DNA of 64,000 bases from Desulfonatronum sp. SC1 (GCF_003046795.1 NZ_PZKN01000021.1:20462-84461); one strand, 5' to 3'; counted from the stretch's first letter, positions 46,129-60,562 are shown. The notes: generated from the sequence alone by a model not told the origin. Numbers and translations: made by a program.

Positions 46129-47718
46129 TCAGTCCGTCAGACACTCGTCTTTCGCCTGGGTCCGCATTCCATCGATGACCGTGTTCAGTTCGGCGGCCAT
46201 CCGGGCCAGTTCGGAGACGGCCTGGGCGGACTGGTTCATGACTTCGCTGGTTTCCGCGGAGATCCGGTTGATGTCCTCTACTCCGCGGTTGATCTCCTCG
46301 CTGGTGGCGGACTGCTGTTCCGCGGCGGTGGCGATGGAGCGAACTTGGTCCGCGGCCTGTTCGGCCAGGGCCAGGATTTCCTGCAGGACCTCGCCGGAGG
46401 TGTTGGCCCGGGCCGTGGCCTCGGCAACCGCGGCGGCGGCCTTGTCCATGCCTTCGATATTGGTTCTGGTTCCCTGCTGAATGTCTGAGATGGCTTGTCC
46501 GACCTCCTTGGTGGCGTTCATGGTCTTCTCAGCCAACTTGCGCACCTCGTCGGCCACCACGGCGAAGCCGCGTCCGGCGTCCCCGGCTCGGGCCGCCTCG
46601 ATGGCCGCGTTCAAGGCCAGGAGGTTGGTCTGGTCCGCGATGTCCTCGATCACGGTCATGATCCGCCCGATCTGGTCCGCCTGTTGTCCCAGCCGACCGA
46701 GGTTGGACTTCAGTTCTTCGGACTGCTGCTGGACTTTGTTGATGGCCGCCACGGATTCGTCCACCACTTTCGCGCCCTCCAGGGCCTTGGTCCGGGACAG
46801 GTCCGAGGCCTCGGCGGCCTGGGAAGCGTTTCTGGCCACTTCCAGGACCGTGGCGTTCATTTCCTCCATGGCCGTTGCCGTCTCACCGGTCCGGTCCCGC
46901 TGCTGCTCCGCGCCCCGGCTGGCCTGCTCCACTTGGGCCGCCAACTCTTCGGCGGCCGAGGCCATGGAGTTGGAGACCTGGGTGGCCTGTGATGCCGCCT
47001 GGGAGATGATCTCGTTTTGCTCGCAGATTTCAGCTTCCTTGGTTTTCAGGGCGGTCATGTCCACGTAGAGGCAGAAGCCGCCGATGCAGACGCCGTCCAG
47101 GTCATACAAGGGGCAGACGTTGGCCAGGACGTGGCGCACTCCGCCTTTGTGTCCGGTAATGGTCACCTCCAGATTGCGAAAGACCTCGCCGGTCTTGATG
47201 GCTTTGCCTACAGCGGTCTGGCGTGAGGGGTCGTTATAGAAGATTTCCGCCAGAGTCCGGCCAAGCTGCTTTTTCGGGGAGCCGTCGATCTGGACCATGT
47301 CCAGGCAGGCTTGGTTCGTAAACAAGGCCCGTTCCTTGGTGTCCACCAGCAGAAACGGCGTAGGCAGTCCTTCGATAATCCCCTTGCTCAGACCCTTTTC
47401 GTGTTTTAAGGCATGGGACACGGCCTCCAGGGCCGTGAACAGGCTTGGCAGGCTTTTCGCTCCCCGGGTGGACTCCAAAGTGTCCTTCTGAAAATTCTCT
47501 TCCGCGAGATCTTTCAGCACGGCGGATGCCTCGGCCAGCGCGTGGTTCTGGAGCATCAGCGGCGTCCCCACGACGGCCAAGGCGACAAGACCGGCCACGG
47601 CTGAAATAATGGTTCCGTTGAGTCCGGAAGCGCCGAGCAGAAACGTGGCGAGCACGGTGCCGACAATGACAAGGATGCCGATCGCAAGGGCTGGAACGGC
47701 AAATTTTGAAGTGTCCAT
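46129..47718 (-). CDS. Methyl-accepting chemotaxis protein with PAS domain
   Basis: A 529-residue chemoreceptor: two closely spaced helices at the N-terminus (about 7-30 and 36-56) with almost no periplasmic part, a cytoplasmic PAS domain (about 108-225), and a long MCP signalling coiled coil (about 240-520). The hairpin tip includes [20 protein letters not shown] and [17 protein letters not shown]. With no periplasmic sensor, it probably reads an internal signal through PAS, for example redox or energy state. No methylation or CheW-tether motif is evident at the C-terminus. Confidence 0.9.
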   Translation of the reverse strand: MDTSKFAVPALAIGILVIVGTVLATFLLGASGLNGTIISAVAGLVALAVVGTPLMLQNHALAEASAVLKDLAEENFQKDTLESTRGAKSLPSLFTALEAVSHALKHEKGLSKGIIEGLPTPFLLVDTKERALFTNQACLDMVQIDGSPKKQLGRTLAEIFYNDPSRQTAVGKAIKTGEVFRNLEVTITGHKGGVRHVLANVCPLYDLDGVCIGGFCLYVDMTALKTKEAEICEQNEIISQAASQATQVSNSMASAAEELAAQVEQASRGAEQQRDRTGETATAMEEMNATVLEVARNASQAAEASDLSRTKALEGAKVVDESVAAINKVQQQSEELKSNLGRLGQQADQIGRIMTVIEDIADQTNLLALNAAIEAARAGDAGRGFAVVADEVRKLAEKTMNATKEVGQAISDIQQGTRTNIEGMDKAAAAVAEATARANTSGEVLQEILALAEQAADQVRSIATAAEQQSATSEEINRGVEDINRISAETSEVMNQSAQAVSELARMAAELNTVIDGMRTQAKDECLTD

Positions 47719-47868
47719 CAGACCTGCCTCCTTGGCTGTCTGGGTTGAGTGGGAATCTCCAATGCGAACGGAAGGTTGAGGGCGAAGCGCGCTTCCATGC
47801 TTTTTCGCCGCATTTCAACCAGTTTTCAAAAAGAATGTTAAGCCCGCGCGGAGTTAGGCGGCGTCGAT

Positions 47869-48318
47869 TTATGGGTCCGAGGGATCGGCAGTCTCGAAGA
47901 TCGCCTCGGTGGGCCCTTGCAGCAGCAGGAAATCCGCGGCCTGGACGGCGATGAAGGCGATGTCCGGGCCGTTCAGAAAGTCTTGCAGGTGCGGCAAGCG
48001 TCGGCGAAGGCTGTCCGCGACGGCGCGGCATTGTTCCGGATCTTCGAGAATTTCGGCCCGGCCATGTACGGTCAAGGCCTTGGTTTCTCGGCGGTCCTGT
48101 TCTGGTTGCATACCACGATCGTCCAAGAGCAGGCTGACCTCCGGATTGGTCTGGAGGTTTGCGAACTTGTTGGTGTTGCGGTAGGTGGCCATGAAAAAGG
48201 TCGTGCAAAGATCGGAAGGAGCGAAGCCCATCAGGGATGTATGCGGCCGGTTGTCCTGAGATGTGGCGAGAACACAGCTTTGTTCGTTTTGAATCAGAGC
48301 GCGGATGGCGTCGTGCAT
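47869..48318 (-). CDS. Pyridoxamine-5'-phosphate-oxidase-like split-barrel protein
   Basis: A 149-residue FMN-binding split-barrel family protein. It has the N-terminal strand CVLATSQDNRPHTSLMGF, FFMATYRNTNKFANLQTNP and the middle VSLLLDDR typical of this group; true PNPOx is longer, so vitamin B6 synthesis is unlikely. Relatives may bind flavin, F420 or heme. ATG 48318 has aagga eight bases upstream. It is divergent from proA. Confidence 0.75.
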   Translation of the reverse strand: MHDAIRALIQNEQSCVLATSQDNRPHTSLMGFAPSDLCTTFFMATYRNTNKFANLQTNPEVSLLLDDRGMQPEQDRRETKALTVHGRAEILEDPEQCRAVADSLRRRLPHLQDFLNGPDIAFIAVQAADFLLLQGPTEAIFETADPSDP

Positions 48319-48417
48319 GGGCGATTCCTTGGTTCGGTGTGGGGGCGTCACGCATGGCTATCAGGAAGGGCGATGCCGGGCAAGCCGGTGGCCGATATCA
48401 TCAAGGTTGGAGGGTAT

Positions 48418-49689
48418 ATGGCGAACGAACTGCAAGAAAATATGGTCCGGTTGGCGACACGGGCCCGGGACGCGGCCAGGCTGACGGCCACCGCCGAGGG
48501 CAAACGCAAGGACGATGTGCTCCGGGAATTGGCCCGGCTGTTGCGGGACCAAGGCGGACGAGTGCTGGAAGCCAACCAGCGGGACGTGGACGCGGCCCTG
48601 GCCGCCGGGTTGGACGCGGCCCGGGTGGATCGGCTGCGGATGACCGAGGTGACCGTCGAGTCCATGGCCCAGGCCTGCCTGGAGGTCATGGCCCAGGCCG
48701 ATCCGGTGGGCGAGATCGAAACCATGTGGCAACGGCCCAACGGGCTGCGCATCGGACGGATGCGCGTGCCCCTGGGCGTAGTGATGATGATCTACGAATC
48801 CCGGCCCAACGTGACCATCGAAGCGGCCATCCTGACCCTCAAGGCTGGCAACGCGGCCATCCTGCGGGGCGGCTCCGAGGCGTTTCATTCCAACCAGGCC
48901 CTGGCCGGTCTGATCACCGAGGCTTTGCGGGCCGCCGGACTGCCTGAGGCCGCGGTCCAACTGGTGCCGGTCACGGACCGGGATGCGGTAGGCCATTTGT
49001 TGAAGCTGGACGAATTCATCGACGTGGTCATCCCCCGCGGCGGCGAGTCCCTGATTCGGGCCGTGGCCGACCAGGCCACCATGCCCGTGCTCAAGCACTA
49101 CAAGGGGGTTTGCCACGTCTATGTGGATCAGGGCGCGGATCTGGACAAGGCTCTGGAAATCGTCTTCAACGCCAAGGTGCAGCGCTGCGGTGTGTGTAAC
49201 GCTTTGGAATGTCTGCTGGTGCACCAGGACGAGGCGCGAATGTTCCTGCCGAAGGTCGCGGAACGTCTGGGGTCTGCGGATGTGCGCTTCAAAGCCTGCC
49301 CGGAAAGCCTGCCGCTGCTCCAGCCCATGGCCGACGCCGAACCGGCCGAGGAAGGCGACTGGGGTCGGGAATTTCTGGCCCTGATCCTGGCCGTGCGAGT
49401 GGTTCGGGACATGGATCAAGCCCTGGAGCATATCGCTCTTCACGGCTCCAACCATACCGAGGCCATCCTCACCAGGGACCACGATCGGGCCATGCGTTTT
49501 CTGCGCGAGGCCGACGCTTCCCTGGTTCTGGTGAACGCCTCCACCCGGTTCAACGACGGCGGTCAGCTCGGCCTGGGCGCGGAAATCGGGATCAGCACGT
49601 CCAAGCTGCACGCCTACGGCCCCATGGGGGTTCGGGAACTGACCGGCGTGAAGTTCGTCGGCCTTGGCCAGGGCCAAGTCCGGGAATGA
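48418..49689 (+). CDS. proA: Gamma-glutamyl phosphate reductase
   Basis: Reduces gamma-glutamyl phosphate with NADPH in proline synthesis. The 423-residue protein has IYESRPNVTIEAAILTLKAG (about 123-142), the catalytic cysteine in QRCGVCNALE (about 258), and LHAYGPMGVRELTG near the end. ATG 48418 gives MANELQENMVRLATRAR, a normal start with ggaggg close upstream; ATG 48373 with a good site would add 15 residues. No proB is adjacent; nadD follows after 29 bases. Confidence 0.95.
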   Translation: MANELQENMVRLATRARDAARLTATAEGKRKDDVLRELARLLRDQGGRVLEANQRDVDAALAAGLDAARVDRLRMTEVTVESMAQACLEVMAQADPVGEIETMWQRPNGLRIGRMRVPLGVVMMIYESRPNVTIEAAILTLKAGNAAILRGGSEAFHSNQALAGLITEALRAAGLPEAAVQLVPVTDRDAVGHLLKLDEFIDVVIPRGGESLIRAVADQATMPVLKHYKGVCHVYVDQGADLDKALEIVFNAKVQRCGVCNALECLLVHQDEARMFLPKVAERLGSADVRFKACPESLPLLQPMADAEPAEEGDWGREFLALILAVRVVRDMDQALEHIALHGSNHTEAILTRDHDRAMRFLREADASLVLVNASTRFNDGGQLGLGAEIGISTSKLHAYGPMGVRELTGVKFVGLGQGQVRE

Positions 49690-49718
49690 ACCTGAAAATG
49701 ACGTAACGTGACGGCTGC

Positions 49719-50474
49719 ATGAAGGTCGGCGTCTTCGGCGGGTGCTTTAATCCCGTGCATCACGGCCATCTGCGTCTGGCCGTTGAAGCCCTGGAAATCC
49801 TGGAGCTGGACCGGGTGGAACTGGTTCCGGCCGCGATCCCGCCGCACAAGGAGCAGCGCGGGCTGTTGCCCTATGGGCTGCGTTGCCGCCTGGTCCAACT
49901 TGCGATTCGTGGGGTGGTCGACCTGCATTGCTCCCTGATCGAGGGCGGTCGCCCCGGTCCGTCGTACACCGGAGACACGCTGGAAGAGCTGGCTCGGGCA
50001 ATGCCCGAAAGCCAGCTCTTTTTTTTGGTCGGCGTTCCGGATCTGCTGACCCTGCCCTCCTGGAAAAACGGCCTGGCCTTGACCAGCAAGGCCCATTTCG
50101 TGGCTGTTGCCCGACAGGACATGGCCCTGGAAACTATGCGGGCCTTTGTCCGCGACCATTGGCCCCGAAGCGGCGAGCCGTATTTGCGTGAACGGGATTG
50201 GAGACGTGTCTGGGAGTGGCCCCTGGAGGGCGGCGCGCGGTCGATCCTGTTGATCCATCCGCCCCTGGTGGACGTCAGCTCGACCATGATCCGGGACTAC
50301 TGGAACGTGGGCCGCGATCTCCGGTTTCTTCTGCCGGACTCCGTGCTGGCCGAATTGGTCCGGAAGCGGCATTTGGTGGATCGGTATTGGGCAAGTGAAG
50401 AGGGGGGCGAAGTCGGCGAAGCCGTCGATATCAATCCCGGTCAGCCGAGAGGGGGCTGTATCCATTACCGATGA
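49719..50474 (+). CDS. nadD: Nicotinate-nucleotide adenylyltransferase
   Basis: Joins nicotinate mononucleotide and ATP to form deamido-NAD. The 251-residue protein has the N-terminal GGCFNPVHHGHLRLA with the HxGH motif (His14-His17) and the C-terminal VDVSSTMIRDYW, matching the family's SST.IR motif. It is about 30 residues longer than usual because of a variable acidic C-terminus. The proA-nadD pair on one strand is common in related genomes. Confidence 0.93.
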   Translation: MKVGVFGGCFNPVHHGHLRLAVEALEILELDRVELVPAAIPPHKEQRGLLPYGLRCRLVQLAIRGVVDLHCSLIEGGRPGPSYTGDTLEELARAMPESQLFFLVGVPDLLTLPSWKNGLALTSKAHFVAVARQDMALETMRAFVRDHWPRSGEPYLRERDWRRVWEWPLEGGARSILLIHPPLVDVSSTMIRDYWNVGRDLRFLLPDSVLAELVRKRHLVDRYWASEEGGEVGEAVDINPGQPRGGCIHYR

Positions 50475-50590
50475 TCGGCCATGAGATCTGGAGGAGCGGG
50501 ACGGAAAAAGCCGTCAGAATCCGTTGAGCTGACACGGCAAGAACAGGACGGTGTCGACAGACCTTGGCATCGCCAATGGATTGAAAAAAG

Positions 50591-50630
50591 AACGCCGGGA
50601 CCATGAATGGCCCCGGCGTTCGTGTTTTTT
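50591..50630. terminator. Bidirectional terminator between nadD and PFOR
   Basis: aacgccggg (50591-50599) pairs with cccggcgtt (50612-50620). On the plus strand it is followed by cgtgtttttt; on the minus strand by cttttttc. It therefore can end both the converging nadD and pyruvate oxidoreductase transcripts. Confidence 0.85.
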
Positions 50631-50672
50631 GAAGCGCCTCCGAGACTCAGGGAGGCGGTTGTGTGATGGGGG

Positions 50673-54681
<4,009 letters not shown>

Positions 54682-55734
54682 ATGCACGTTCTTCAAGGCT
54701 TTCTTCAGGACGAATTGCCAATCATCAACGACCGCTTGGCCCGGAAGACCCGGGAGTTGCCGGAATTGGTCCGTGCCGTGGCCGAGCATGTGCTCATGGC
54801 CGGAGGCAAACGGTTGCGGCCGTTGCTGACCATTCTTTTTTTTCGGTGCGTTTCTCGCGGCACGGGTGAACGCGTTTCGTCCGCTCCATCTGCTTTCTCT
54901 CCCTCTTCTCCAGGTGCCTCAGACATCTACCCCCTGGCCTGTTCCATGGAGTTTCTGCATTCGGCCACGTTGCTGCATGACGACATCCTGGACGGCAGCG
55001 ACCTGCGTCGTGGCCGGACCACGGCCCATCTCGTCTACGGCAAGACCGAAACCATCCTGGCCGGGGACGTGCTGCTGGCCCTGGCCAACAAGCTCGTGGC
55101 CGAGTATGGCGACGTCCGATTGAGTTGGAGGGTGGCCGAGGCCATCATGCGTACGGCTTCCGGGGAGATTCAAGAGCTGGAGTGGATCAAGCGGCCCACC
55201 CTGTCCCAGGAGCACTATCTGGAGATTATCACCGGCAAGACGGCCTATCTGATCCAGGCAGCTTGTCATTGCGGGGCTTTGGCGGCCGGCGGGGACGAGC
55301 AAGCAGCCCAGGCCGCCCTGGACTACGGCATCAACCTGGGCGTTGCTTTTCAGCTCACGGACGACGCCCTGGATTACTCGGCCAAGGCCGAGGTGGCCGG
55401 GAAGCCCGTGGGCAATGATCTGCGGGAAGGCAAATTGACCCTGCCCCTGATTTGCTACCTGGAAACCTTGCCCGAGGCCGAGCGTCAAGAAACCCTGGGC
55501 TGGCTGCGAGCCCTGGGCGGGGCGGCCGATCCCGGGGCGCTTTCCGTTCAGGATACGGTCCGCCATGGTCGGGTCATTCAGACGGTGCGCGCCGCAGGCT
55601 GCGTGGAAAAGACCCGCGCTCGGGCGGCTCAGTACGTTACTTTGGCCGAGAAGGCGCTGACTTCTCTTCCTGAATGCCCGGAACGCGCGGCCCTTCAGGA
55701 AGCCCTCCAACACACCCTGCACCGCGAAAAATAG
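54682..55734 (+). CDS. ispB: Polyprenyl diphosphate synthase
   Basis: Trans-prenyl chain elongation enzyme that makes the long side chain of quinones. The 350-residue protein has GGKRLRP at about 41-47, the first aspartate motif DDILD at about 100-104, and the second in LTDDALDY near 230-237. It contains a 20-25 residue, Ser/Pro-rich insertion (about 57-80) between the first helix and the aspartate motif, absent from typical family members. ATG 54682 is preferred to 54646. Chain length cannot be predicted safely. Confidence 0.9.
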   Translation: MHVLQGFLQDELPIINDRLARKTRELPELVRAVAEHVLMAGGKRLRPLLTILFFRCVSRGTGERVSSAPSAFSPSSPGASDIYPLACSMEFLHSATLLHDDILDGSDLRRGRTTAHLVYGKTETILAGDVLLALANKLVAEYGDVRLSWRVAEAIMRTASGEIQELEWIKRPTLSQEHYLEIITGKTAYLIQAACHCGALAAGGDEQAAQAALDYGINLGVAFQLTDDALDYSAKAEVAGKPVGNDLREGKLTLPLICYLETLPEAERQETLGWLRALGGAADPGALSVQDTVRHGRVIQTVRAAGCVEKTRARAAQYVTLAEKALTSLPECPERAALQEALQHTLHREK

Positions 55735-55881
55735 TCCCGGCCCCCACGCCGGGAGCAAATCCGAAATGGCCGCCTCCCGCATCAACGCCGCTTTTTCATC
55801 AGCCCGACCAAGACGCCCCACCTGGGGAATCGTAATCGTTTCACCAGGAAATCCATCCCCTACGTTATCGAGCCTTTTCTC

Positions 55882-55927
55882 GTTCCCATGCCCCAGCGTG
55901 GGAACCGTGAACCGTGAACCGTTGAAC
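55882..55927. repeat. Dispersed palindrome plus family B repeat, copy 2
   Basis: gttccca (55882-55888) pairs with tgggaac (55899-55905), a common bacterial intergenic palindrome. It runs directly into cgtgaaccgtgaaccgttga (55905-55924), which is the family B word seen at 32528 and 61715-61876. It lies just upstream of purL. Confidence 0.65.
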
Positions 55928-55950
55928 CCAAAAAGAGAACAGGAGCGCCT

Positions 55951-58900
55951 ATGTTGTGGCGGGTGGAAGTGGGCCTGCGGCCCCATGTGACGGATACCCT
56001 GGGAAACCGGATCAGTCGGAAGATTTCCCAGGAGTTGGGTCTGGCCGTGGGCGATGTCCGGACCATCAAGGTCTTTACCGTGGCCGGGCTGGACGAAGCC
56101 CAGATCAATCTGGTCTTGGAGCGCCATGTGCTCCACGACCCCATTTTGCATCAAGCTTCCCTGAAGCCCTTGCCTGTTCCGGAAACCGGATTCGCCTGGA
56201 CCTTGGAAGTGGGGTTTCGGCCCGGAGTGACGGACAACGAAGGCCGGACCGCGGCCCAGAGCGTGGCCATGGTCCTGGGCCTGCCCACGCCTTGGCCCAA
56301 GGATTTCGCCGTATACACCTCCACCCGGCACCTGCTTTCCGGAAAGCTCGACGAACACGACGCCCGGCGCATCGCCACGGATTTGTTGGCCAATGAACTG
56401 ATCCAGCGCTTCGACCTGAAAAGCTTTGCCCAGTGGCAGGCCGAGCCCGGTTTTCCGGCCCGGGCCGCTCAGGTGGTCGGCCGACCCAGCGACGAGGTTC
56501 AGGCCATCCCGCTTTCCGGTCTCAGCGACGCGGAACTGCTGGAGATCAGCCGGAAGGGCGTTCTGGCGCTCAGCCTGGAGGAAATGCTGGCCATCCGCGG
56601 CTATTATGAGCGGTCGGACGTCCGCGCGGCCCGCGCAGCCCAGGGGCTGCCGGACGCGCCTACGGACGTCGAACTGGAGGCCCTGGCCCAGACCTGGTCC
56701 GAGCACTGCAAACACAAGATTTTCAACGCCCAAATAGACTATCGGATCACGAATCCGGACGGTTCCTTGACTACCGAGGGCGCTTCGAAAACCATCAACA
56801 GTCTGTACAAGACCTTTATCCAGAACCCCACGGCCCTGTTGCGCCGACGCATGGGCGCGGACGACTTCTGCCTTTCCGTGTTCAAGGACAACGCCGGGGT
56901 GATCCGGTTTGACCAGGATCACAACATCTGCGTCAAGGTGGAGACCCACAACAGCCCCTCGGCTCTGGACCCGTACGGCGGGGCCCTGACCGGGATCGTG
57001 GGCGTGAACCGCGATCCCATGGGCACGGGTCTGGGCGCGAACCTGCTTTGCAATACCGACGTCTTCTGCCTGGGCTCGCCTTTTTACGATCAACCCCTGC
57101 CCCCGCGGCTGCTTCATCCCCGCCGGGTGCTGGAGGGCGTGCGCGAGGGCGTGGAGCACGGCGGGAACAAGTCCGGCATTCCCACGGTCAACGGCTCCTT
57201 GGTCTTTCACGAGCGGTTTCTGGGCAAGCCGCTGATCTTCTGCGGGACCGTGGGGATCATGCCGTCCGTGGTCGCCGGACGGCTCAGCCATGACAAGGAG
57301 GTCCGGCCCGGAGACGTGATCGTGATGATCGGCGGCCGGATCGGCAAGGACGGCATCCACGGGGCCACCTTTTCCTCCGAGGAACTGCATGAGGACTCCC
57401 CGGCCACCGCGGTGCAGATCGGCGATCCCATCACCCAGCGCAAGATGTACGACTTTCTGATGACCGCCAGGGACCGGGGTCTGTACCGGGCCATCACGGA
57501 CAACGGCGCAGGGGGCTTGAGTTCCTCGGTGGGGGAGATGGCCCAGGACAGCGGCGGCTGCGATCTGGATATGAGTCTGGCTCCTCTGAAGTACGACGGA
57601 CTGACGCCCTGGGAGATTCTGCTCTCCGAAGCCCAGGAGCGGATGACCGCGGCCGTGGCCCCGGAGGAACTGGACGCCTTCCTGGCCCTGGCCCGGCGCA
57701 TGGACGTGGAGGCCACGGCCCTGGGGACGTTCACGGACAGCGGGCTGTTCCACATCCGCTTTGGTGACCGGGTGGTGGGCAGCCTGGAGATGGATTTCCT
57801 GCACAACGGCACGCCCCAGATGCGCCTGGAGGCCGTTTGGACGCCGCCGGAACAGCATGATGTTCGGATCGAGCTCGGCGGCGACATCGACCATGGCGAA
57901 CTATTGGAGCGGATTCTCGGAAGGCTCAACGTATGCAGCAAGGAGTACGTCATCCGCCAGTACGACCACGAGGTCCAGGGCGGGAGCGTGATCAAGCCCT
58001 TGATGGGCGTCCGGGCCGACGGCCCGACGGACGCGGCGGTGATCCGCCCGCTGCTGGATTCCCACCGGGGTCTGGTGGTCTCCCATGGAATCTGCCCCAA
58101 GTTCAGCGATTTGGACACCTACTGGATGACCGCCAATGCCGTGGACGAGGCCGTGCGCAACGCCGTGGCCGTGGGTGCGGATCCCGTGCGGATGGCCGGA
58201 GTGGACAACTTCTGCTGGTGCGACCCGGTCCAGTCCGAAAAGACCCCGGACGGCCGCCACAAGCTGGCCCAGCTGGTCCGGGCCAACCAGGCCTTGGCTC
58301 ACTACTGCCTCGCCTACGGCGTGCCCTGCGTCTCGGGTAAGGACTCCATGAAGAACGACTACTCCGTGGCCGGGGTCAAGATTTCCGTTCCGCCCACCGT
58401 GCTCTTCAGCCTGGTGGGCGTGGTGGAGGACGTCCGGGCCTGCGTGTCCTCGGACTTCAAGCAGCCCGGTGATCTGATTTATCTTTTAGGCGTGACCCGC
58501 TCCGAGCTGGGCGGCTCCGAACTGGCCGACGACCTCGGGCTGCCTCAAGGGGTAATCCCTCAGGTGGACGCCCTGGCCAATCGCCGACGCTACCACACCC
58601 TGCACGCGGCCATCCGCTCCGGCCTGGTCCGGGCGGCCCACGATCTCTCCGACGGCGGCCTGGGGGCGGCTCTCGCGGAAATGGCCATTGGCGGACGCCT
58701 GGGCGCGCGGATTGATCTGGCTCAGGTTCCTGCCTGTCCGATAGCTTTGCCCACGACAATCTTGCTCTACAGCGAATCCGCCGGTCGCCTGCTGGTCTGC
58801 GTGGCCCCGGACCAAGCGGCGGAATTCGAGGCTCTGTTCGCGGGCCAAGCCCTGTCCCACATCGGTCACGTGGACCAGGGCCCGACATTACGGATCAACA

Positions 58901-58974
58901 ACGCCGACGCCCCGGTGCTCACTGTGTCCGTGGAACGTCTTGCCACAGCGTGGAAGACGACCATGGATTGGTGA
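55951..58974 (+). CDS. purL: Phosphoribosylformylglycinamidine synthase, PurS-PurS-PurL fusion
   Basis: Catalyses the FGAR to FGAM step of purine synthesis, using ammonia from a separate PurQ. The 1007-residue protein begins with two PurS-like domains (about 1-75, RVEVGLRPHVTDTLGNRI; about 82-155, TLEVGFRPGVTDNEGRTA), followed by a PurL region with WSEHCKHKIFNAQ (about 250-262), VKVETHNSPSALDPYGGA and the second ATP-binding-like half (VSGKDSMKNDY, GLVRAAHDLSDGGLGAAL). There is no glutaminase domain at the C-terminus. ATG 55951 follows caggag. In most bacteria PurS is a separate small protein. Confidence 0.92.
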   Translation: MLWRVEVGLRPHVTDTLGNRISRKISQELGLAVGDVRTIKVFTVAGLDEAQINLVLERHVLHDPILHQASLKPLPVPETGFAWTLEVGFRPGVTDNEGRTAAQSVAMVLGLPTPWPKDFAVYTSTRHLLSGKLDEHDARRIATDLLANELIQRFDLKSFAQWQAEPGFPARAAQVVGRPSDEVQAIPLSGLSDAELLEISRKGVLALSLEEMLAIRGYYERSDVRAARAAQGLPDAPTDVELEALAQTWSEHCKHKIFNAQIDYRITNPDGSLTTEGASKTINSLYKTFIQNPTALLRRRMGADDFCLSVFKDNAGVIRFDQDHNICVKVETHNSPSALDPYGGALTGIVGVNRDPMGTGLGANLLCNTDVFCLGSPFYDQPLPPRLLHPRRVLEGVREGVEHGGNKSGIPTVNGSLVFHERFLGKPLIFCGTVGIMPSVVAGRLSHDKEVRPGDVIVMIGGRIGKDGIHGATFSSEELHEDSPATAVQIGDPITQRKMYDFLMTARDRGLYRAITDNGAGGLSSSVGEMAQDSGGCDLDMSLAPLKYDGLTPWEILLSEAQERMTAAVAPEELDAFLALARRMDVEATALGTFTDSGLFHIRFGDRVVGSLEMDFLHNGTPQMRLEAVWTPPEQHDVRIELGGDIDHGELLERILGRLNVCSKEYVIRQYDHEVQGGSVIKPLMGVRADGPTDAAVIRPLLDSHRGLVVSHGICPKFSDLDTYWMTANAVDEAVRNAVAVGADPVRMAGVDNFCWCDPVQSEKTPDGRHKLAQLVRANQALAHYCLAYGVPCVSGKDSMKNDYSVAGVKISVPPTVLFSLVGVVEDVRACVSSDFKQPGDLIYLLGVTRSELGGSELADDLGLPQGVIPQVDALANRRRYHTLHAAIRSGLVRAAHDLSDGGLGAALAEMAIGGRLGARIDLAQVPACPIALPTTILLYSESAGRLLVCVAPDQAAEFEALFAGQALSHIGHVDQGPTLRINNADAPVLTVSVERLATAWKTTMDW

Positions 58975-59020
58975 GTCTTGGGGAACTATCAAAAATATCT
59001 TGACAACCGAGGAGCAACAA

Positions 59021-60562
59021 TTGACCGAAGAGAATACCAATCAACAATCCCAGATAGCTGGCCCGAATCCTGAACTGCCTGAGGCAGAGTTGGCCGGATT
59101 GCCAGAGGCGCTGCGAGAGGGCTTTGCCCGTGCAGGGTGGTCGGATCTGACGCTGGTTCAGACCAAGGCCATTCCGTACGTGCTGGCCGGACAAGACGTC
59201 ATGGTACAGGCCCGGACCGGGAGCGGCAAGACCGGGGCCTTCATCTTGCCCTTGCTGGAGCGGATCGATGTTTCCCGGCCGGATTGTCAGGCCCTGGTGC
59301 TGACTCCTACACGGGAGTTGGCCCGGCAGGTGGCCGAGGAGGCCAAGGTTTTGGCCGGGGAGAGCGGGTTGAACGTGGTTCCGGTCTACGGCGGCGTGGG
59401 CTACCAGGCCCAGCGGGACGCCTTTCGTCAGGGCGCGCATTTAGTGGTGGGCACTCCGGGCCGGATTCTGGATCACCTGCTCGGTCGCAACCTTACTTTG
59501 GATCGTCTGCGCACCCTGATCTTCGACGAGGCGGACCGGATGCTTTCCGTGGGCTTTTACCCGGACATGCGCGAATTGCAGCGCTACCTGCCGTCCTCGG
59601 GCTACGACGCCTTCATGTTCTCGGCCACCTACCCGGAAAGCGTGATCCGCTTGGGTCGTGAGTTCTTGAGCGAGCCGGCCTTTCTCGGCCTGTCCGGGGA
59701 TCAGGTGCATATCGCGGAGATCGACCATTCCTTCTGCGTGGTTCCGCCCATGCAGCGGGACAAGGTTTTGATCCGCCTGCTGGAGATGGAAAACCCAACC
59801 TCGGCGATCATTTTCTGCAACACGAAAAACAACGTGGAGTTCGTGGCGGCGATTCTCAAGCAGTACGGGTTTGACGCCGAGGATATTTCCTCCAACCTCA
59901 CCCAGAACAAGCGCGAGGAAGTTCTGGCCCGGATCCGTTCCGGCAATCTGCGCTTTCTGGTGGCCACGGACGTGGCCGGACGGGGCATCGACATCCCTGG
60001 GCTGTCCCATGTCTTTTTGTACGAAGCCCCGGAGGATCCGGAGTCCTACATCCATCGGGCCGGGCGAACCGGACGGGCCGGAGCTTCGGGCTCGGTGATC
60101 ACCCTGGTGGACATCATGGAGAAGATCGAGCTGGGTCGGATCGCGACCAGGTTCGGAATCAAGATGCTGGAGCGCCCCGCCCCGGAGGAGGCCGACGTTC
60201 TGCCCGCGCTGGAGAACCGGATCACCGTGCTGCTGGAAAACAAGCAACGCCGGTTGACCCTGGCCCAGAAGGAGCGGGCCGCCCGCTTCCTCCCGACCAT
60301 TCCCAGCTTCGCCCAGAACGAGGACACCGCGGCCTTGCTGGCCCTGCTCCTGGACGAGATGTACCAGCGCTCCATGAACGTCTCCCCGCCTCGCCCCGAG
60401 GTCGACGCCGAACCCAAGCTCCGGAAAAAGCCCGCGGCCCAGGCCGCTCAGGCCGATCCTTCCGTCGCGGCGGCCAGGAAGAAACGCCGCCGACGCAAGC
60501 CCAAGGCCGAGGAAGCAAACAAAATGCCCGCCGAAGGCGGTTCAGGTGGATCGGAAGGTTAG
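59021..60562 (+). CDS. DEAD-box RNA helicase
   Basis: ATP-dependent RNA helicase. The 513-residue protein has the Q motif region, Walker A ARTGSGKT (about 65-72), PTRELA, the DEAD motif in FDEADRM (about 168-174), SAT, and motif VI HRAGRTGRAG (about 343-352). A lysine/arginine-rich C-terminal tail probably binds RNA. The start is TTG 59021, with gaggag six bases upstream; the longer frame from 58940 overlaps purL and lacks such a site. Its stop overlaps the stop of the opposing hybrid kinase by a few bases. Confidence 0.92.
   Translation: MTEENTNQQSQIAGPNPELPEAELAGLPEALREGFARAGWSDLTLVQTKAIPYVLAGQDVMVQARTGSGKTGAFILPLLERIDVSRPDCQALVLTPTRELARQVAEEAKVLAGESGLNVVPVYGGVGYQAQRDAFRQGAHLVVGTPGRILDHLLGRNLTLDRLRTLIFDEADRMLSVGFYPDMRELQRYLPSSGYDAFMFSATYPESVIRLGREFLSEPAFLGLSGDQVHIAEIDHSFCVVPPMQRDKVLIRLLEMENPTSAIIFCNTKNNVEFVAAILKQYGFDAEDISSNLTQNKREEVLARIRSGNLRFLVATDVAGRGIDIPGLSHVFLYEAPEDPESYIHRAGRTGRAGASGSVITLVDIMEKIELGRIATRFGIKMLERPAPEEADVLPALENRITVLLENKQRRLTLAQKERAARFLPTIPSFAQNEDTAALLALLLDEMYQRSMNVSPPRPEVDAEPKLRKKPAAQAAQADPSVAAARKKRRRRKPKAEEANKMPAEGGSGGSEG

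Noticed and set aside
54919..57894. Long open frame (991 codons) on the minus strand
   Set aside because: Antisense to the polyprenyl synthase and purL; no recognisable protein family.
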